Assembly: GCA_004431415.1 (NCBI GenBank)
Contig: QPMI01000677.1
Coordinates: forward strand, 1-20,127
DNA: 20,127 nucleotides
Reading direction: 5' to 3'
From: Cyanophora paradoxa
Lineage: Eukaryota; Glaucocystophyceae; Cyanophorales; Cyanophoraceae
Within the stretch, counting starts at the first letter, position 1. Every line of letters starts with the position of its first letter. The position numbers were made by a program, and so were the translations under genes. The notes beneath the pieces were generated by a model that saw only the letters and a program-made list of their open reading frames with translations, was not told the DNA's origin and ran no database searches. Of this stretch, positions 1-11,756 are shown piece by piece.

Positions 1-17
1 GGGGGGGAGGGGCGGGG
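1..17. repeat. End of a G-rich minisatellite (from the preceding unit)
   Basis: The first 17 bases are the right-hand end of the same G-rich array seen complete at 4877, 10209 and 15485. This shows that the tandem array continues to the left of the window. Confidence 0.85.
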
Positions 18-194
18 ACAAGCTCAAGGCCGGAGCCGCCCCGAGGCCGCCCACGAGGCCACCACCCGCGCGCGCCCGCCAGAAGGGGGTTTGGGAGATG
101 AGCTGGAGGTTCCACTCCATCTTTCCTCCCCAAAGAGTGTGCTCCTGGGGTCGACAATGCTGCGCAGTTCGGGCATAAGACACAAAAAAAAGCA

Positions 195-611
195 GCGATC
201 GCTTGGCCAATGAGAAGGCGGTGGACGTCAAGCCCGCGGCGACCGTTAGAACTGAGAACCCAGAAAGCGATCGCCGGCCCAGCAGCTCTTTGTTAGAGGT
301 CGGACTCGCTGGGTATGGCGCCGAACCACAAAGCGATCGCCGAGCAATGAGAAGGCTCTATGCGCGGGGCAGATCTAGCGATCCAATTGAATAGGAATCT
401 CTATGCGAGCAAGCTCGCAGCGCTACGGGAGGCGGCACGCACTGCAGGCGTTGCGTTGGCTGGTGCGACGAACTTGAAGCAGCTCCTGCGCAAGCGATCG
501 CCGGTCAGAGAGCCTTCTCATCGCTCCGGCGATCGCTAGCCCTGGTACCGAGTACTGCGGGCGATCGCAGCAGCGCAACCGTCGGACGACGGACGCGGCG
601 CCGGCGATCGC
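195..611. promoter_or_regulatory. GCGATCGC palindrome cluster, unit 1 (seven sites)
   Basis: Seven exact GCGATCGC octamers occur in about 420 bases and I find none elsewhere in the unit. The cluster sits upstream of the minus-strand gene copy that would lie left of the window. Unit 1 has one site fewer than units 3 and 4 because it has one 151-bp element. A role as a protein-binding or methylation site array is inference from density and palindromy. Confidence 0.55.
362..511. repeat. Nested 151-bp element, single copy in unit 1
   Basis: Runs from gcggggcagatctagcgatc to cgccggtcagag and occurs once here, while units 2-4 carry two adjacent copies. It includes the paired palindromes, here damaged by a missing ga in the first one, and one GCGATCGC site. 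Confidence 0.9.
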
Positions 612-1089
612 TTGAAAAAGGCCCCGGCCAGATCCGAGCCCACGGCCGGCGGGCATAGTGCATAGTGCCAAAATTTCGCTCCGAAAACACGCTTTTTAGA
701 AGGATCGGAAGAAAGCGCCCAGGAGGTCCGAGGGGCGGTTCCGGGACGTACCTACTGACTCAGAGCTGCTTGCGCGGGCCCGCCGGCGACGCCATGGTTG
801 AGAGATCGAATCCTGCGCGCCGCCTTACAGCGGCCGAGGAAGGGGCGACGGCTGCAGAATTCGATGATGTGAACCTCGGACAAGCGAAGCGTGTAGCTAG
901 CGCGCCGCCGGCGCCGCGGTAGTGAGCCGATGAAGCGAGCGATGTGTACTCCTCGCGTGCGCGGGCGCGGCGAAGCGCCTGCGGGGCGGGCGTGGCGCCG
1001 CGGGGCTGAGCACGGCGCGCGCGCTGCGAAGCGCTATGCGCGAGCTTTTGCGCGAGCTTTGCGTCGACCCGCGCGCCTCACTTTCGAAG
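612..1089. other. Spacer 3' of the gene, no gene seen (unit 1)
   Basis: Conserved in all four units but no frame is open in all copies and no RNA gene is recognisable. It includes an A/T-rich island (gtgccaaaatttcgctccga) and the stretch with gagagatcgaatcc. Equivalent intervals are 5958-6424, 11282-11756 and 16626-17112. Confidence 0.5.
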
Positions 1090-1134
1090 GTCGGGTACCC
1101 CCCGACTCATTCCCCCCTAAACTTGGGGGCTCGG
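1090..1134. other. Paired competing hairpins downstream of the gene stop, unit 1
   Basis: Contains the CCGA...CCCCC-ctaaactt-GGGGG-c-TCGG stem-loop and the overlapping GTCGGG/CCCGAC inverted repeat around a GGTACC site. It lies about 85-130 nt 3' of the TGA at 1218 on the minus strand. Confidence 0.6.
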
Positions 1135-1217
1135 TGGCTTAAAAGCGAAGGCTCTGGGGTACATCGACGAAATTTGACTTGCTCCACAAAATTGCAAGGC
1201 GCTCAAGAACTCTACGC

Positions 1218-4200
1218 TCACTGGAAGTTCAACTGCGGCCTACAAACTGCTTGCACCGCTCCACTAGCTCATCTAGTCTACCTGGGTCAGCAAACCGATC
1301 CTCCTCGGCCACTAGCGGCTTGCGGAACCATTCTTTCGCAACCGCAACAAATGGTGCGCAGTCCATTGGGCTGCGCTGGTGGTGCCCGAGCGCGCACCAC
1401 CCGCCATCGAGGCGAGAAAAGAATCTCGAGCACGCGGTCAGCTCGGCATCTTGCCTTGAAGATGGAGCCAGCGGTCGTGTGGAAGGTCATATCATGCACA
1501 GGCTCCGAGAGCTGAAGGAGGGCCTGCACTAATGCAGCGGCGTGACTCTTGATGGTGACTCTGCTCGTGATATATATGAGCTCGAGGCAATCAGCAAGAG
1601 TGGTTACTGATATCCATGGACAGAAAAAAGGAAACCACAAGTAGAAAAGGAAGAGGCGCGACGGCCAGTGGTCCCACTCGAGATTGGTGTGAAGCCCCGG
1701 AGGATAACCATTGTTGCCTCGGTGTTGTTCCCGGTACATCAAGCCGGTGCACTTGACTGGAGCGCTGCAGCGCGCGGCACCTTGCGTGGCCGTGCACTCC
1801 AGTGCACCGTCGTTTGGCGGTAGGCGAGCCAGCTTCTCGACGCACGTGCTGCGGGGCTCGCTGCCCTCGCGTCCCGTATCGCGGTTGCGACCACGGCGAT
1901 GCTCCCCCGTACCGATCTGGAGCCTCCTTCCTCCCGTGACATTGCAGGGAACCAGTGCAGTTTCGCCTTCAGGGTATTGCTCAGCGCGTTGAAGTATCGG
2001 TTTCTCGGTGTTCGCCACGCTGCGACGCGCCCAAGTCAGAGCACGTTCAGCGGGAGAAGGGAAATAAGAAGGAAAAGAAACAAAGGAAAAGAAAGAAAAG
2101 AGAAGGGGGTACGCGACCGTCTGTACAAGCAGGACAGGATGGGTGTCGGAATAGGCCGCTCAGGTGTGCCTAGCCATAGAGGCTTGTTTCGCCTCGTGTA
2201 TGGCGGGGCACATACGCCTCAACATCGATGTCCACATCGACCAATTGTCCCGCGCGTTTGGCTGAGTTTCTCGTGAGCTTGAGCATTTGCGATAACCGTT
2301 GCTCGTACCTGTTGGACTTTCCGTGTAGTTCTCCTGTATGCCGTCGCGCCGAGTTCGTCCACCTCGGGTACTCCTCTCCAGAGTCGTTGCCCCCATTCAG
2401 CATCCGGTGTGTTAGAACATCTGACTTGGAGCCCATCTGTTCCAGCACTGCAGCCACTTGCTTCAGAGCCTGAAAGCTGTTCTCCGCTGCGCGACCTGTA
2501 CCGTATTTCTCCTGCACCGGAATTAGAGTTCAGTAACCCCTTCTGTGGCGTCGTCTTCGTACCCCTCGCACGCACCGCCAGCTCTGCTTCATGCGCAGCC
2601 GGGTGAAGAGCTCGTTCGCCGGCGCTTCGTGGTGGAGAACGGCAGGGTTTCCCATTGCCTCGTGGCACGCCTGTGGAGAACGGCAGCGGTACGCGCATCA
2701 GCTCCACGTGTGGGGGGGGGGGTACGCGTAGCGAAGGGGGGGGGGGTTGGAGGGGGGGTAGTCGAACCTCCATTGGACTTGGCGCCTGTTCGGGAGCCGG
2801 GCCTGGGTCTTGACCTGCTTGCCGCGCGGCCTCCCACGCTGCTCGCGCCCGCCTTGCTTGCCGTGCTCCTCGTCGTCGAATGCCTTGGCTAGATCTACAA
2901 GGCCTTTGAATATGAGCTGGTTGGCAATTGTCGCCCACCGCCGAAAACGCGATTTGCGGACAAGGTCTGAGAAGATAATGCCGACTGATATGCTGCTTGC
3001 CGGCCCTGCAAGAAGGCGAAGAAGCTCCTTGCCGCTCTTCCGAACAGCCTGCAGGACCTGCACATCGCTTGCAATCTTGCCGCCACGACCGACATCCCTG
3101 TTGCCTCCGTACGCGTTGCACTTCCGAAGAAGCTTCTTCACCTCCGGGTACGACACGAGATCGTCCTGCGCCTTGCGCTTCCGCCCTTTCCCACGTGGCA
3201 ACTCTTCCACCAACGCGGCCTCTGCAGCTGCTGCTGCAAGCTCACACATGCATGAAGCCTGCGTCGCCATTGGTAAGAAAAAAACTTTACCCCCCCTCCG
3301 CCCCCCCCCCCCCCCCGGATGCATACCACAGCTGGAGTGATTCGCCTTCCCGTGTCTGCTGCTGTGCTGCGTGCACTGATTGAGCGAGACTGCGGAACTG
3401 GCCCTTCATTTCTTCCTTCGTGCCAAGGTACATTGCTTGCTGGCTGAGCCCGAGAGTCGCTTGCATACGCAGAAGGTTGATTTCAGACTGTCCGTTTGTG
3501 ACCTAATATAAAATTAAGAACATGTTACGAAAAGACAGAGCATGAAAGCATCGTGCACCTCCATGAAAGCATTTGCAAGACCTTGTCCCGTGCAGGCTCA
3601 CGGTCCAACTCAGCGTCTCCTGGCCGCAGGGCCAGAAGCTGTGTGAGCACAGCAGCAGCTGAGCGGATCTCGCCATCATCAGGGCTGCATCACATTTCGG
3701 TTTTCAAAATAGAATGCAGTGATTTGAAGGGGACGTACTGTAGAAATCGAGTGATGAATTGCTCGATCGCCCGTAGAAGAACACCTCTATCCAGAGCGAT
3801 AGGAACATCTTCGATTCAACAGCGTATGATCGTTTGTCATCGCTAGTACTTGTGTCATCCTTGCCCTCCTGAAAGTCCAGAGACAAGATGACCTGACCGG
3901 GCAGCAAGTAAGCAGAAGAAGCACGAGGCAAGCTGGCATGGACACGTGCCAGATCTATCTTCGCAGTCGTCTCTCACGGATGTAGATCTTGTTGGTATAG
4001 AAGCTCGTCACCCGGCCTTTAGCCAGTCGTAGTGCCTGGCTCGAAGGTCCGTATCCACTGCAAACTCACCGTGCGCCCCTGGCACGCCAAGGCCCAGAAA
4101 TGCACACTGTGCCTGCAGTGAGTGCCGTGCTTCAACTGGCCAGAAGATAGATGCTTACGTCCATATCAATGAGCTCATCGAGTTGAGAAGAGCTTGAGGT

Positions 4201-4663
4201 ATCTTCCTTGTCGCCAGCAGCTATATCAGCATCTGGATGAGGGTCGGGACCGGTGCGCTGAAGGCTTGGCGATTCGAGTGCGACCTAAATGCAGTATCTC
4301 ATGGCGAATCTCAAGCTAAAGAAGATCGAGGACGCACAGTGCTCATGAAGTGCTTCAGAGCATGGAGATCCTCCAGTGTCCGTGTCCGGTTCTTTGCTGG
4401 TTCACCTCGAAACTGCAACCGACAAGCGTTCGCCTGAGCTTGCCGAGCCGCTTCTGTCACCTGGATAAGTTGGTCTTAGATTCCATTCGATCAATTCTTT
4501 GAGCTGCAGAGCACCTCATCAAGCCAATCAACACAACTCTGAAATTTGGGGCCTCGAAACGCTCCCTTTGTGCCCACAAACAGGTTGCGCAGTGCACGCA
4601 AGCATCTGGCAGGGGGCAGGTCGACGATGATGTCCTCCACATAATGCACTTGGGGGTCCAGAT
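1218..4663 (-). CDS. Unrecognised multi-exon gene, copy 1 (indel-disrupted in this sequence)
   Basis: Minus-strand gene running from exon a (149 nt, 4515-4663) to the TGA at 1218-1220. Exon c spans 3739-4284. The exon order, short introns and splice sites are the same as in units 3 and 4, described in the exon entries. This copy has frame-breaking single-base differences, for example a missing base in exon g near 2587 and in the CCGGCGCTT stretch near 2620, which probably are sequencing errors. The product is not recognised; its composition is that of a soluble protein of at least about 930 residues with no visible signal peptide. The 5' end lies upstream in GC-rich sequence and is not resolved. 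Confidence 0.7.
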
Positions 4664-4794
4664 CTGCAAACATGATAAGACAAAGAGGCGGCGTGCAGAT
4701 TTCACAGAGAAACGCACAGATCTCGAAGGGTGCATGTGCTTGTCGCCTTCTGCCAGCGCACCAGCGTCGCGCCCGCTGCGCCGTCCAGGGCGCC

Positions 4795-4876
4795 ACCCGC
4801 CGCGCCGCCTCCGTGCGTCCGCGCGCCCCTCCCGCGCCGCCTCCGCGCCTCCGCGCCGCCTCCCGCGCCGCGCACC
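4795..4876. repeat. GC-rich microrepeat next to the G-rich array, degenerate copy
   Basis: Degenerate repeats of gccgcctcccgc, with interruptions by tccgtgcgtccgc. It corresponds to the regular 12-bp array at 15403 in unit 3. It may be the coding start region of the minus-strand gene or its leader; the sequence does not decide. Confidence 0.7.
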
Positions 4877-5230
4877 GGGCCGGGGGAGGGGAGGGACAGG
4901 GCCGGGGGGGGCGGCCCGGGGGAGGGGCGGGGCCGGGGGAGGGACGGGCCGGGGGAGGGCGGGGCGGGGAGGGGGGGGGGCCGGCGGGGAGGGCGGGCCG
5001 GGGGGAGGGCGGGCCGGGGGAGGGCGGGGCCCGGGGGAGGGCGGGGCCGGGGGAGGGGCGGGGGGGGGGGGGGAGGGGCGGCCCGGGGAGGGCGGGCCGG
5101 GGGAGGGCGGGCCCGGGGGGAGGGCGGCCGGGGGAGGGACGGGCCCGGGGGAGGGCGGGCCCGGGGAGGGACGGGCCCGGGGGAGGGGCGGGGCCGGGGG
5201 AGGGGCGGGCCCGGGGGAGGGAGGGCGGGG
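4877..5230. repeat. G-rich minisatellite, unit 1/2 junction
   Basis: About 354 bases built from degenerate 12-18 bp repeats of the form gggccgggggaggggc, with runs of three or more G every few bases on the plus strand. The plus strand could form many G-quadruplexes. Open frames through it (Gly/Arg-rich on plus, Pro-rich on minus) follow from the lack of A/T and are not evidence of coding. It lies next to the unresolved 5' end of the minus-strand gene, so it could be in a 5' intron, leader, promoter or a proline-rich coding linker. Confidence 0.95.
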
Positions 5231-5403
5231 ACAAGCTCAAGGCCGGAGCCGCCCCCGAGGCCGCCCACGAGGCCACCACCCGCCGCGCGGCCCGCCAGAA
5301 GGGGTTGGGAGATGAGCTGGAGGTCCACTCCATCTCTTCCTCCCCAAAGAGTGTGCTCCTGGGTCGACATGCTGCGCAGTCGGGCATAAGACACCGAAAA
5401 GCA

Positions 5404-5957
5404 GCGATCGTTGGCCATGAGAAGGCGGGACGTCAAGCCCGCGGCGACCGTAGAACTGAGAACCCAGAAGCGATCGCCGGCCCAGCAGCTCTTTGTAGAG
5501 GTCGGACCGCTGGGTATGGCGCCGAACACAAAGCGATCGCCAGCAATGAGAGGCTCTATGGCGGGGCAGATCTAGCGATCCAATGAATAAGAATCTCTAT
5601 GCGAGCAAGCTCGCAGCGCTACGGGAGGCGGGCACGCACTGCAGGGTTGGCGTTGGCTGGGCGACGAACTTGAAGCAGCTCCTGCGCAAGCGATCGCCGG
5701 TCAGAGCGCGGGGCAGATCTAGCGATCCAATTGATAGAGAATCTCTATGCGAGCAAGCTCGCAGCGCTACGGGAGGCGGGCACGCACTGCAGGCGTTGGC
5801 GTTGGCTGGTGCGACGAACTTGAAGCAGCTCCTGCGCAAGCGATCGCCGGTCAGAGAGCCTTCTCATCGCTCCGGCGATCGCTAGGCCCTGGTACCGAGT
5901 ACTCCGGGCGATCGCCAGCGCGAAACCGCGGACGACGGACGCGGCGCGGCGATCGCT
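5404..5957. promoter_or_regulatory. GCGATCGC palindrome cluster, unit 2 (seven intact sites)
   Basis: Seven intact GCGATCGC sites and one broken by a missing base (gcgatcgt near 5405). The cluster lies in the spacer that is 5' of the unit 1 gene on the minus strand and 3' of the unit 2 gene. Confidence 0.55.
5560..5856. repeat. Nested 151-bp element, tandem duplicate in unit 2
   Basis: Two copies, about 5560-5705 and 5706-5856, joined through gcggggcagatctagcgatc. The first lacks a few bases. Each contains one GCGATCGC and one palindrome pair. Confidence 0.9.
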
Positions 5958-6424
5958 TGAAAAAGGCCCGGCCAGATCCGAGCCACGGCCGGCGGCATAG
6001 TGAACATAGTGCCAAATTCGCTCCGAAAAACACGCTTTTTAGAAGGATCGGAAGAAAGCGCGCCAGGCAGGTCCGAGGGCGGTTCCGGACGTACCTACTG
6101 ACTCAGAGCTGCTTGCGCTGGGCCCGCGGCGACGCCATGGTTGAGAGATCGAATCCCTGCGCGCCGCCTTACACGGCCGAGGAAGGGGCGACGGCTGCAG
6201 AATTCGATGATGTGAACCTCGGACAAGCGAAAGCGTGAGCTAGCGCGCCGCCGGCGCCGCGGGTGAGCCGATGAAGCGAGCATGTGTACTCCTCGCGTGC
6301 GGGCGCGGGAAGTCGCCTGCGGGGCGGCGTGGCGCCGCGGGGCTGAGCACGGCGCGCGCGCTGCGAAGCGCTATGCGCGAGCTTTGCGCGAGCTTTGCGT
6401 CGACGCCGCGCCTCACTTTCGAAG

Positions 6425-6470
6425 GTCGGGGTACCCCCCGACTCATTCCCCCCTAAACTTGGGGGCTCGG
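6425..6470. other. Paired competing hairpins downstream of the gene stop, unit 2
   Basis: The same two inverted repeats as in the other units, complete in both arms, about 80-130 nt 3' of the TGA at 6552. Confidence 0.6.
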
Positions 6471-6551
6471 TGGCTTAAAAGCGAAAGCTCTGGGTACATC
6501 GACGAAATTTGACTTGCTCCACAAAATTGCAAGCGCTCAAGAACTCTACGC

Positions 6552-8618
6552 TCACTGGAAGTTCAACTGCGGCCCTACAAACTGCTTGCAACCGCTCCAC
6601 TAGCTCATCTAGTCTACCTGGGTCAGCAAACCGATCCTCCTCGGCCACTAGCGGCTTGCGGAACCATTCTTTCGCAACCGCAACAAATGGTGCGCAGTCC
6701 ATTGGGCTGGCTGGTGTGCCCGCGCATACCACCCGACCCCATCGAGGCGAGAAAAGAATCTCGAGCACGCGGTCAGCTCGCATCTTGCCTTGAAGATGGA
6801 GCAGCGGTCGTGTGGAAGGTCATATCATGCACAGGCTCCGAGAGCTGAAGGAGGGCCTGCACTAATGCAGCGGCGTGACTCTTGATGGTGACTCTGCTCG
6901 TGATATATATGAGCTCGAGGCAATCAGCAAGAGTGGTTACTGATATCCATGGACAGAAAAAAGGAAACCACAGTAGAAAAAGGAAGAGGCGCACGGCCAG
7001 TGGTCCCACTCGAGATTGGTGAAGCCCCGGAGGATAACCATTGTTGCCTCCGGTGTTGTTCCCGGTACATCAAGCCGGTGCACTTGACTGGAGACGCTGC
7101 AGCGCGCGCACCTTGCGTGGCCGTGCACTCCAGTGCACCGTCGTTTGGCGGTAGCGAGCCAGCTTCTCGACGTACGCACGTGCTGCGGGGCTCGCTGCCC
7201 TCGCGTCCCGTATCGCGGTTGCGACCACGGCGATGCTCCCCCGTACGATCTGGAGCCTCCTTCCTCCCGTGACATTGCAGGGAACCAGTGCAGTTTTCGC
7301 CTTCAGGGTATGCTCAGCGCGTTGAAGTATCGGTTCTCGGTGTTCGCCACGCTGCGACGCGCCCAAGTCAGAGCACGTTCAGCGGAGAAGGGAAATAAGA
7401 AGGAAAAGAAACAAGGAAAAGAAGAAAAGAGAAGGGGGGTACGCGGACCGTCTGTACAAGCAGGACAGGATGGGTGTCGGAATAGGCGCTCAGGTGTGCC
7501 TAGCCATAGAGGCTTGTTTCGCCTCGTGTATGGCGGAGGCACATACGCCTCAACATCGATGTCCACATCGACCAATTGTCCCGCGCCGTTTTGGCTGAGT
7601 TTCTCGTGAGCTTGAGCATTTGCGATAACCGTTGCTCGTACCTGTTGGACTTTCGTGTAGTTCTCCTGTATGCCGTCGCGCCGAGTTCGTCCACCTCGGG
7701 TACTCCTCTCCAGAGTCGTTGCCCCCATTCAGCATCCGTGTGTTAGAAAATCTGACTTGGAGCCCATCTGTTCAGCACTGCAGCCACTTGCTTCAGAGCC
7801 TGAAAAGCTGTTCTCCGCTGCGCGACCTGTACCGTATTTCTCCTGCACCGGAATTAGAGTTCAGTAACCCCTTCTGTGGCGTCGTCTTCGTACCCCTCGC
7901 ACGCACCGCCAGCTCTGCTTCATGCGCAGCCGGGTGAAGAGCTCGTTCGCCGGCGCTTCGTGGTGGAAGAACGGAGGGTTTCCCCATTGCCTCGTGGCAC
8001 GCCTGTGGAGAACGGCAGGGTACGCGCATCAGCTCCACGTGTCGGGGGGGGGGGGTACGCGTAGCGAAGGGGGAGGGGGGTTGGAGGGGGGGTAGTCGAA
8101 CCTCCATTGGACTTGGCGCCTGTTCGGGAGCCGGGCCTGGTCTTGACCTGCTTGCGCCGCCTCCCACGCTGCTCGCGCCCGCCTTGCGTTGCCGTGCTCC
8201 TCGTCGTCGAATGCCTTGGCTAGATCTACAAGGCCTTTGAATATGAGCTGGTTGGCAATTGTCGCCCACCGCCGAAAACGCGATTTGCGGACAAGGTCTG
8301 AGAAGATAATGCCGACTGATATGCTGCTTGCCGGCCCTGCAAGAAGGCGAAGAAGCTCCTTGCCGCTCTTCCGAACAGCCTGCAGGACCTGCACATCGCT
8401 TGCAATCTTGCCGCACGACCGACATCCCTGTTGCCTCCGTACGCGTTGCACTTCCGAAGAAGCTTCTTCACCTCCGGTACGACACGAGATCGTCCTGCGC
8501 CTTGCGCTTCCGCCCTTTCCCACGTGGCAACTCTTCCACCAACGCGGCCTCTGCAGCTGCTGCTGCAAGCTCCACACATGCATGAAGCCTGCGTCGCCAT
8601 TGTAAAAAAAAAAACTTT

Positions 8619-8649
<31 letters not shown>

Positions 8650-9991
8650 ATGCATACCACAGCTGGAGTGATTCGCCTTCCCGTGTCTGCTGCTGTGCTG
8701 CGTGCACTGATTGAGCGAGACTGCGGAACTGGCCTTCATTTCTTCCTTCGTGCCAAGGTACATTGCTTGCTGGCTGAGCCCGAGAGTCGCTTGCATACGC
8801 AGAAGGTTGATTTCAGACTGTCCGTTTGTGACCTAATATAAAATTAAGAACATGTTACGAAAGAACAGAGCATGAAGCATCGTGCACCTCCATGAAAGCA
8901 TTTGCAAGACCTTGTGCCCGTGCAGGCTCACGGTCCAACTCAGCGTCTCCTGGCCGCAGGGCCAGAAGCTGTGTGAGCACAGCAGCAGCTGAGCGGATCT
9001 CGCCATCATCAGGGCTGCATCAACATTTCGGTTTTCAAAATAGAATGCAGTGATTTGAAGGGGACGTACTGTAGAAATCGAGTGATGAATTGCTCGATCG
9101 CCCGTAGAAGAACACCTCTATCCAGAGCGATAGGAACATCTTCGATTCAACAGCGTATGATCGTTTGTCATCGCTAGTACTTGTGTCATCCTTGCCCTCC
9201 TGAAAGTCCAGAGACAAGATGACCTGACCGGCAGCAAGTAAGCAGAAGAAGCACGAGGCAAGCTGCATGGACACGTGCCAGACTATCTCTCGCAGTCGTC
9301 TCTCACGGATGTAGATCTTGTTGGTATAGAAGCTCGTCACCCGGGCCTTTAGCCAGTCGTAGTGCCTGGCTCGAGGTCGTATCCACTGCAAACTCACCGT
9401 GCGCCCCTGGCACGCAAAGCCCAGAAATGCACACTGTGCCTGCAGTGAGTGCCGTGCTTCAACTGGCCAAGATAGATAGATGCTTACGTCCATATCAATG
9501 AGCTCATCGAGTTGAGAAGAGCTTGAGGTATCTTCCTTGTCGCCAGCAGCTATATCAGCATCTGGATGAGGGTCGGGACCGGTGCGCTGAAGGCTTGGCG
9601 ATTCGAGTGCGACCTAAATGCAGTATCTCATGGCGAATCTCAAGCTAAAGAAGATCGAGGACGCACAGTGCTCATGAAGTGCTTCAGAGCATGGAGATCC
9701 TCCAGTGTCCGTGTCCGGTTCTTTGCTGGTTCACCTCGAAACTGCAACCGACAAGCGTTCGCCTGAGCTTGCCGAGCCGCTTCTGTCACCTGGAAAGTTG
9801 GTCTTAGATTCCATTCGATCAATTCTTTGAGCTGCAGAGCACCTCATCAAGCCAATCAACACAACTCTGAAATTTGGGGCCTCGAAACGCTCCCTTTGTG
9901 CCCACAAACAGGTTGCGCAGTGCACGCAAGCATCTGGCAGGGGGCAGGTCGACGATGATGTCCTCCACATAATGCACTTGGGGGTCCAGAT
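6552..9991 (-). CDS. Unrecognised multi-exon gene, copy 2 (indel-disrupted in this sequence)
   Basis: Same gene as in unit 1, from the ATCTGG acceptor side of exon a at 9991 to the TGA at 6552. Exon c is 9070-9613. This copy preserves the frame through the CCCGGG stretch near 9343 (reading LKARVTSFYTNKIYIRERRL), where the other three lose a base, and at SQNGAGQLVDVDIDVEAYVP in exon h. It has its own losses in exons i and f. The coding reconstruction depends on comparing copies; no function is assigned. Confidence 0.7.
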
Positions 9992-10126
9992 CTGCAAACA
10001 TGATAAGACAAAGAGGCGGCGTGCAGATTTCACAGAGAAACGCACAGATCTCGAAGGGTGCATGTGCTTGTCGCCTTCTGCCAGCGCCACCAGCGTCGCC
10101 GCCCGCTGCGCCGTCCAGGCGCCACC

Positions 10127-10208
10127 CGCCGCGCCGCCTCCGTGCCGCCTCCCGCGCCGCCTCCCGCCGCCTCCGCGCGCCTCCGCGCCGCCTCCCGCGC
10201 CGCGCACC
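10127..10208. repeat. GC-rich microrepeat next to the G-rich array, degenerate copy
   Basis: The unit 2 equivalent of the 12-bp gccgcctcccgc repeat, with several incomplete units. Its period is less regular than in unit 3. Confidence 0.7.
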
Positions 10209-10542
10209 GGGCCGGGGGAGGGGAGGACAGGGCCGGGGGGGGCGGGCCCGGGGGAGGGCGGGGCGGGGGAGGGACGGGCCCGGGGAGGGGCGGGGCCGGG
10301 GGAGGGGGCGGGGGAGGGCGGGCCCGGGGGAGGGGCGGCCCGGGGGAGGGCGGGCCCGGGGGAGGGGGCGGGGGAGGGGGGGGCGGGGAGGGGCGGGCCC
10401 GGGGAGGGGGGGCCCGGGGGAGGGGCGGGCCCGGGGAGGCGGCCGGGGGAGGACGGGCCCGGGGAGGGCGGGCCCGGGGGAGGGACGGGCCCGGGGGAGG
10501 GCGGGCCGGGGGAGGGGCGGGGCCCGGGGGAGGGAGGGCGGG
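10209..10542. repeat. G-rich minisatellite, unit 2/3 junction
   Basis: About 334 bases of the same gggccgggggaggggc-type array, the shortest of the three complete copies. Repeat-unit order is not the same as in its neighbours, which fits minisatellite slippage or sequencing trouble in G runs. Confidence 0.95.
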
Positions 10543-10714
10543 ACAAGCTCAAGGCCGGAGCCGCCCCCGAGGCCGCCCACGAGGCCACCACCCGCCGCGC
10601 GGCCCGCCAGAAGGGGTTGGGAGATGAGCTGGAGGTCCACTCCATCTCTTCCTCCCAAAGAGTGTGCTCCTGGGTCGACATGCTGCGCAGTCGGGCATAA
10701 GACACCGAAAAGCA

Positions 10715-11281
10715 GCGATCGCTTGGCCAATGAGAAGGCGGTGGACGTCAAGCCCGCGGCGACCGTTAGAACTGAGAACCCAGAAGCGATCGCCGGCCCA
10801 GCAGCTCTTTGTTAGAGGTCGGACTCGCTGGGTATGGCGCCGAACACAAAGCGATCGCCGAGCAATGAGAAGGCTCTATGCGCGGGGCAGATCTAGCGAT
10901 CCAATTGAATAGAGAATCTCTATGCGAGCAAGCTCGCAGCGCTACGGGAGGCGGGCACGCACTGCAGGCGTTGGCGTTGGCTGGTGCGACGAACTTGAAG
11001 CAGCTCCTGCGCAAGCGATCGCCGGTCAGAGCGCGGGGCAGATCTAGCGATCCAATTGAATAGAGAATCTCTATGCGAGCAAGCTCGCAGCGCTACGGGA
11101 GGCGGGCACGCACTGCAGGCGTTGGCGTTGGCTGGTGCGACGAACTTGAAGCAGCTCCTGCGCAAGCGATCGCCGGTCAGAGAGCCTTCTCATCGCTCCG
11201 GCGATCGCTAGGCCTGGTACGAGTACTCCGGGCGATCGCCAGCGCGAACCGTCGGACGACGGACGCGGCGCCGGCGATCGC
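10715..11281. promoter_or_regulatory. GCGATCGC palindrome cluster, unit 3 (eight sites)
   Basis: Eight exact sites, two of which lie in the duplicated 151-bp elements. Position and order match unit 4. The cluster is in the region upstream of the unit 2 gene copy. Confidence 0.55.
10880..11181. repeat. Nested 151-bp element, tandem duplicate in unit 3
   Basis: Two nearly identical copies, 10880-11030 and 11031-11181, with an exact period of 151. The period is not a multiple of three, which speaks against the duplicated segment being coding. Confidence 0.93.
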
Positions 11282-11756
11282 TTGAAAAAGGCCCCGGCCA
11301 GATCCGAGCCCACGGCCGGCGGGCATAGTGAACATAGTGCCAAAATTTCGCTCCGAAAACACGCTTTTTAGAAGGATCGGAAGAAAGCGCGCCAGGCAGG
11401 TCCGAGGGCGGTTCCGGACGTACCTACTGACTCAGAGCTGCTTGCGCTGGGCCGCCGGGCGACGCCATGGTTGAGAGATCGAATCCCTGCGCGCCGCCTT
11501 ACAGCGCGGAAGGGCGACGGCTGCAGAATTCGATGATGTGAACCTCGGACAAGCGAAAGCGTGTAGCTAGCGCGCCGCCGGCGCCGCGGGTGAGCCGATG
11601 AAGCGAGCGATGTGTACTCTCTCGTGCGCCGGGCGCGGCGAAGTCGCCTGCGGGGCGGGCGTGGCGCCGCGGGCTGAGCACGGCGCGCGCGCTGCGAAGC
11701 GCTATGCGCGAGCTTTGCGCGAGCTTTGCGTCGACGCGCGCGCCTCACTTTCGAAG

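Larger units (their letters stand above)
18..5230. repeat. Tandem unit 1 of a 5.3 kb head-to-tail array
   Basis: This unit starts at the motif acaagctcaaggccgg just after a G-rich tract and runs to the end of the next G-rich tract. It is 5213 bases long, shorter than units 2 and 3, mainly because the nested 151-bp element occurs once instead of twice. Order on the plus strand: array-flanking GC segment, GCGATCGC palindrome cluster, spacer, hairpin pair, minus-strand gene from stop to 5' end, 12-bp microrepeats, G-rich array. Divergence from the other units is almost all single-base indels. The unit boundary is an arbitrary phase choice, not a biological end. Confidence 0.97.
5231..10542. repeat. 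Tandem unit 2 of the 5.3 kb array
   Basis: A complete 5312-base unit, colinear and same-strand with unit 1. It carries two copies of the nested 151-bp element. The first GCGATCGC site of the cluster is broken here by a one-base loss near 5407. The gene copy is colinear with the others and has scattered one-base indels, including a loss in the lysine-coded CCGGGTA stretch near 8477 and a one-base loss in exon g near 7915. Confidence 0.97.

Noticed and set aside
195-611. Cyanobacterial origin because of GCGATCGC (HIP1 core)
   Set aside because: The word is confined to one spacer block, while the rest of the unit has introns with polypyrimidine tracts and no bacterial gene layout or ribosome binding sites.
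790-850. tRNA-like T-arm (gagagatcgaatccctgc)
   Set aside because: The stem bases flanking the loop do not pair, and no anticodon or acceptor arm can be placed at the right distance.
4730-5389. Long plus-strand open frames rich in Gly and Arg across the G-rich array
   Set aside because: They exist because the array lacks A and T for stop codons; all three plus frames are open and composition follows the DNA repeat, not a protein pattern.
4702-5529. Long minus-strand proline-rich open frames (about 275-320 codons) through the array
   Set aside because: Same cause; the frame changes between units with array length. Only short flanking segments look protein-like, and they are listed as candidates.
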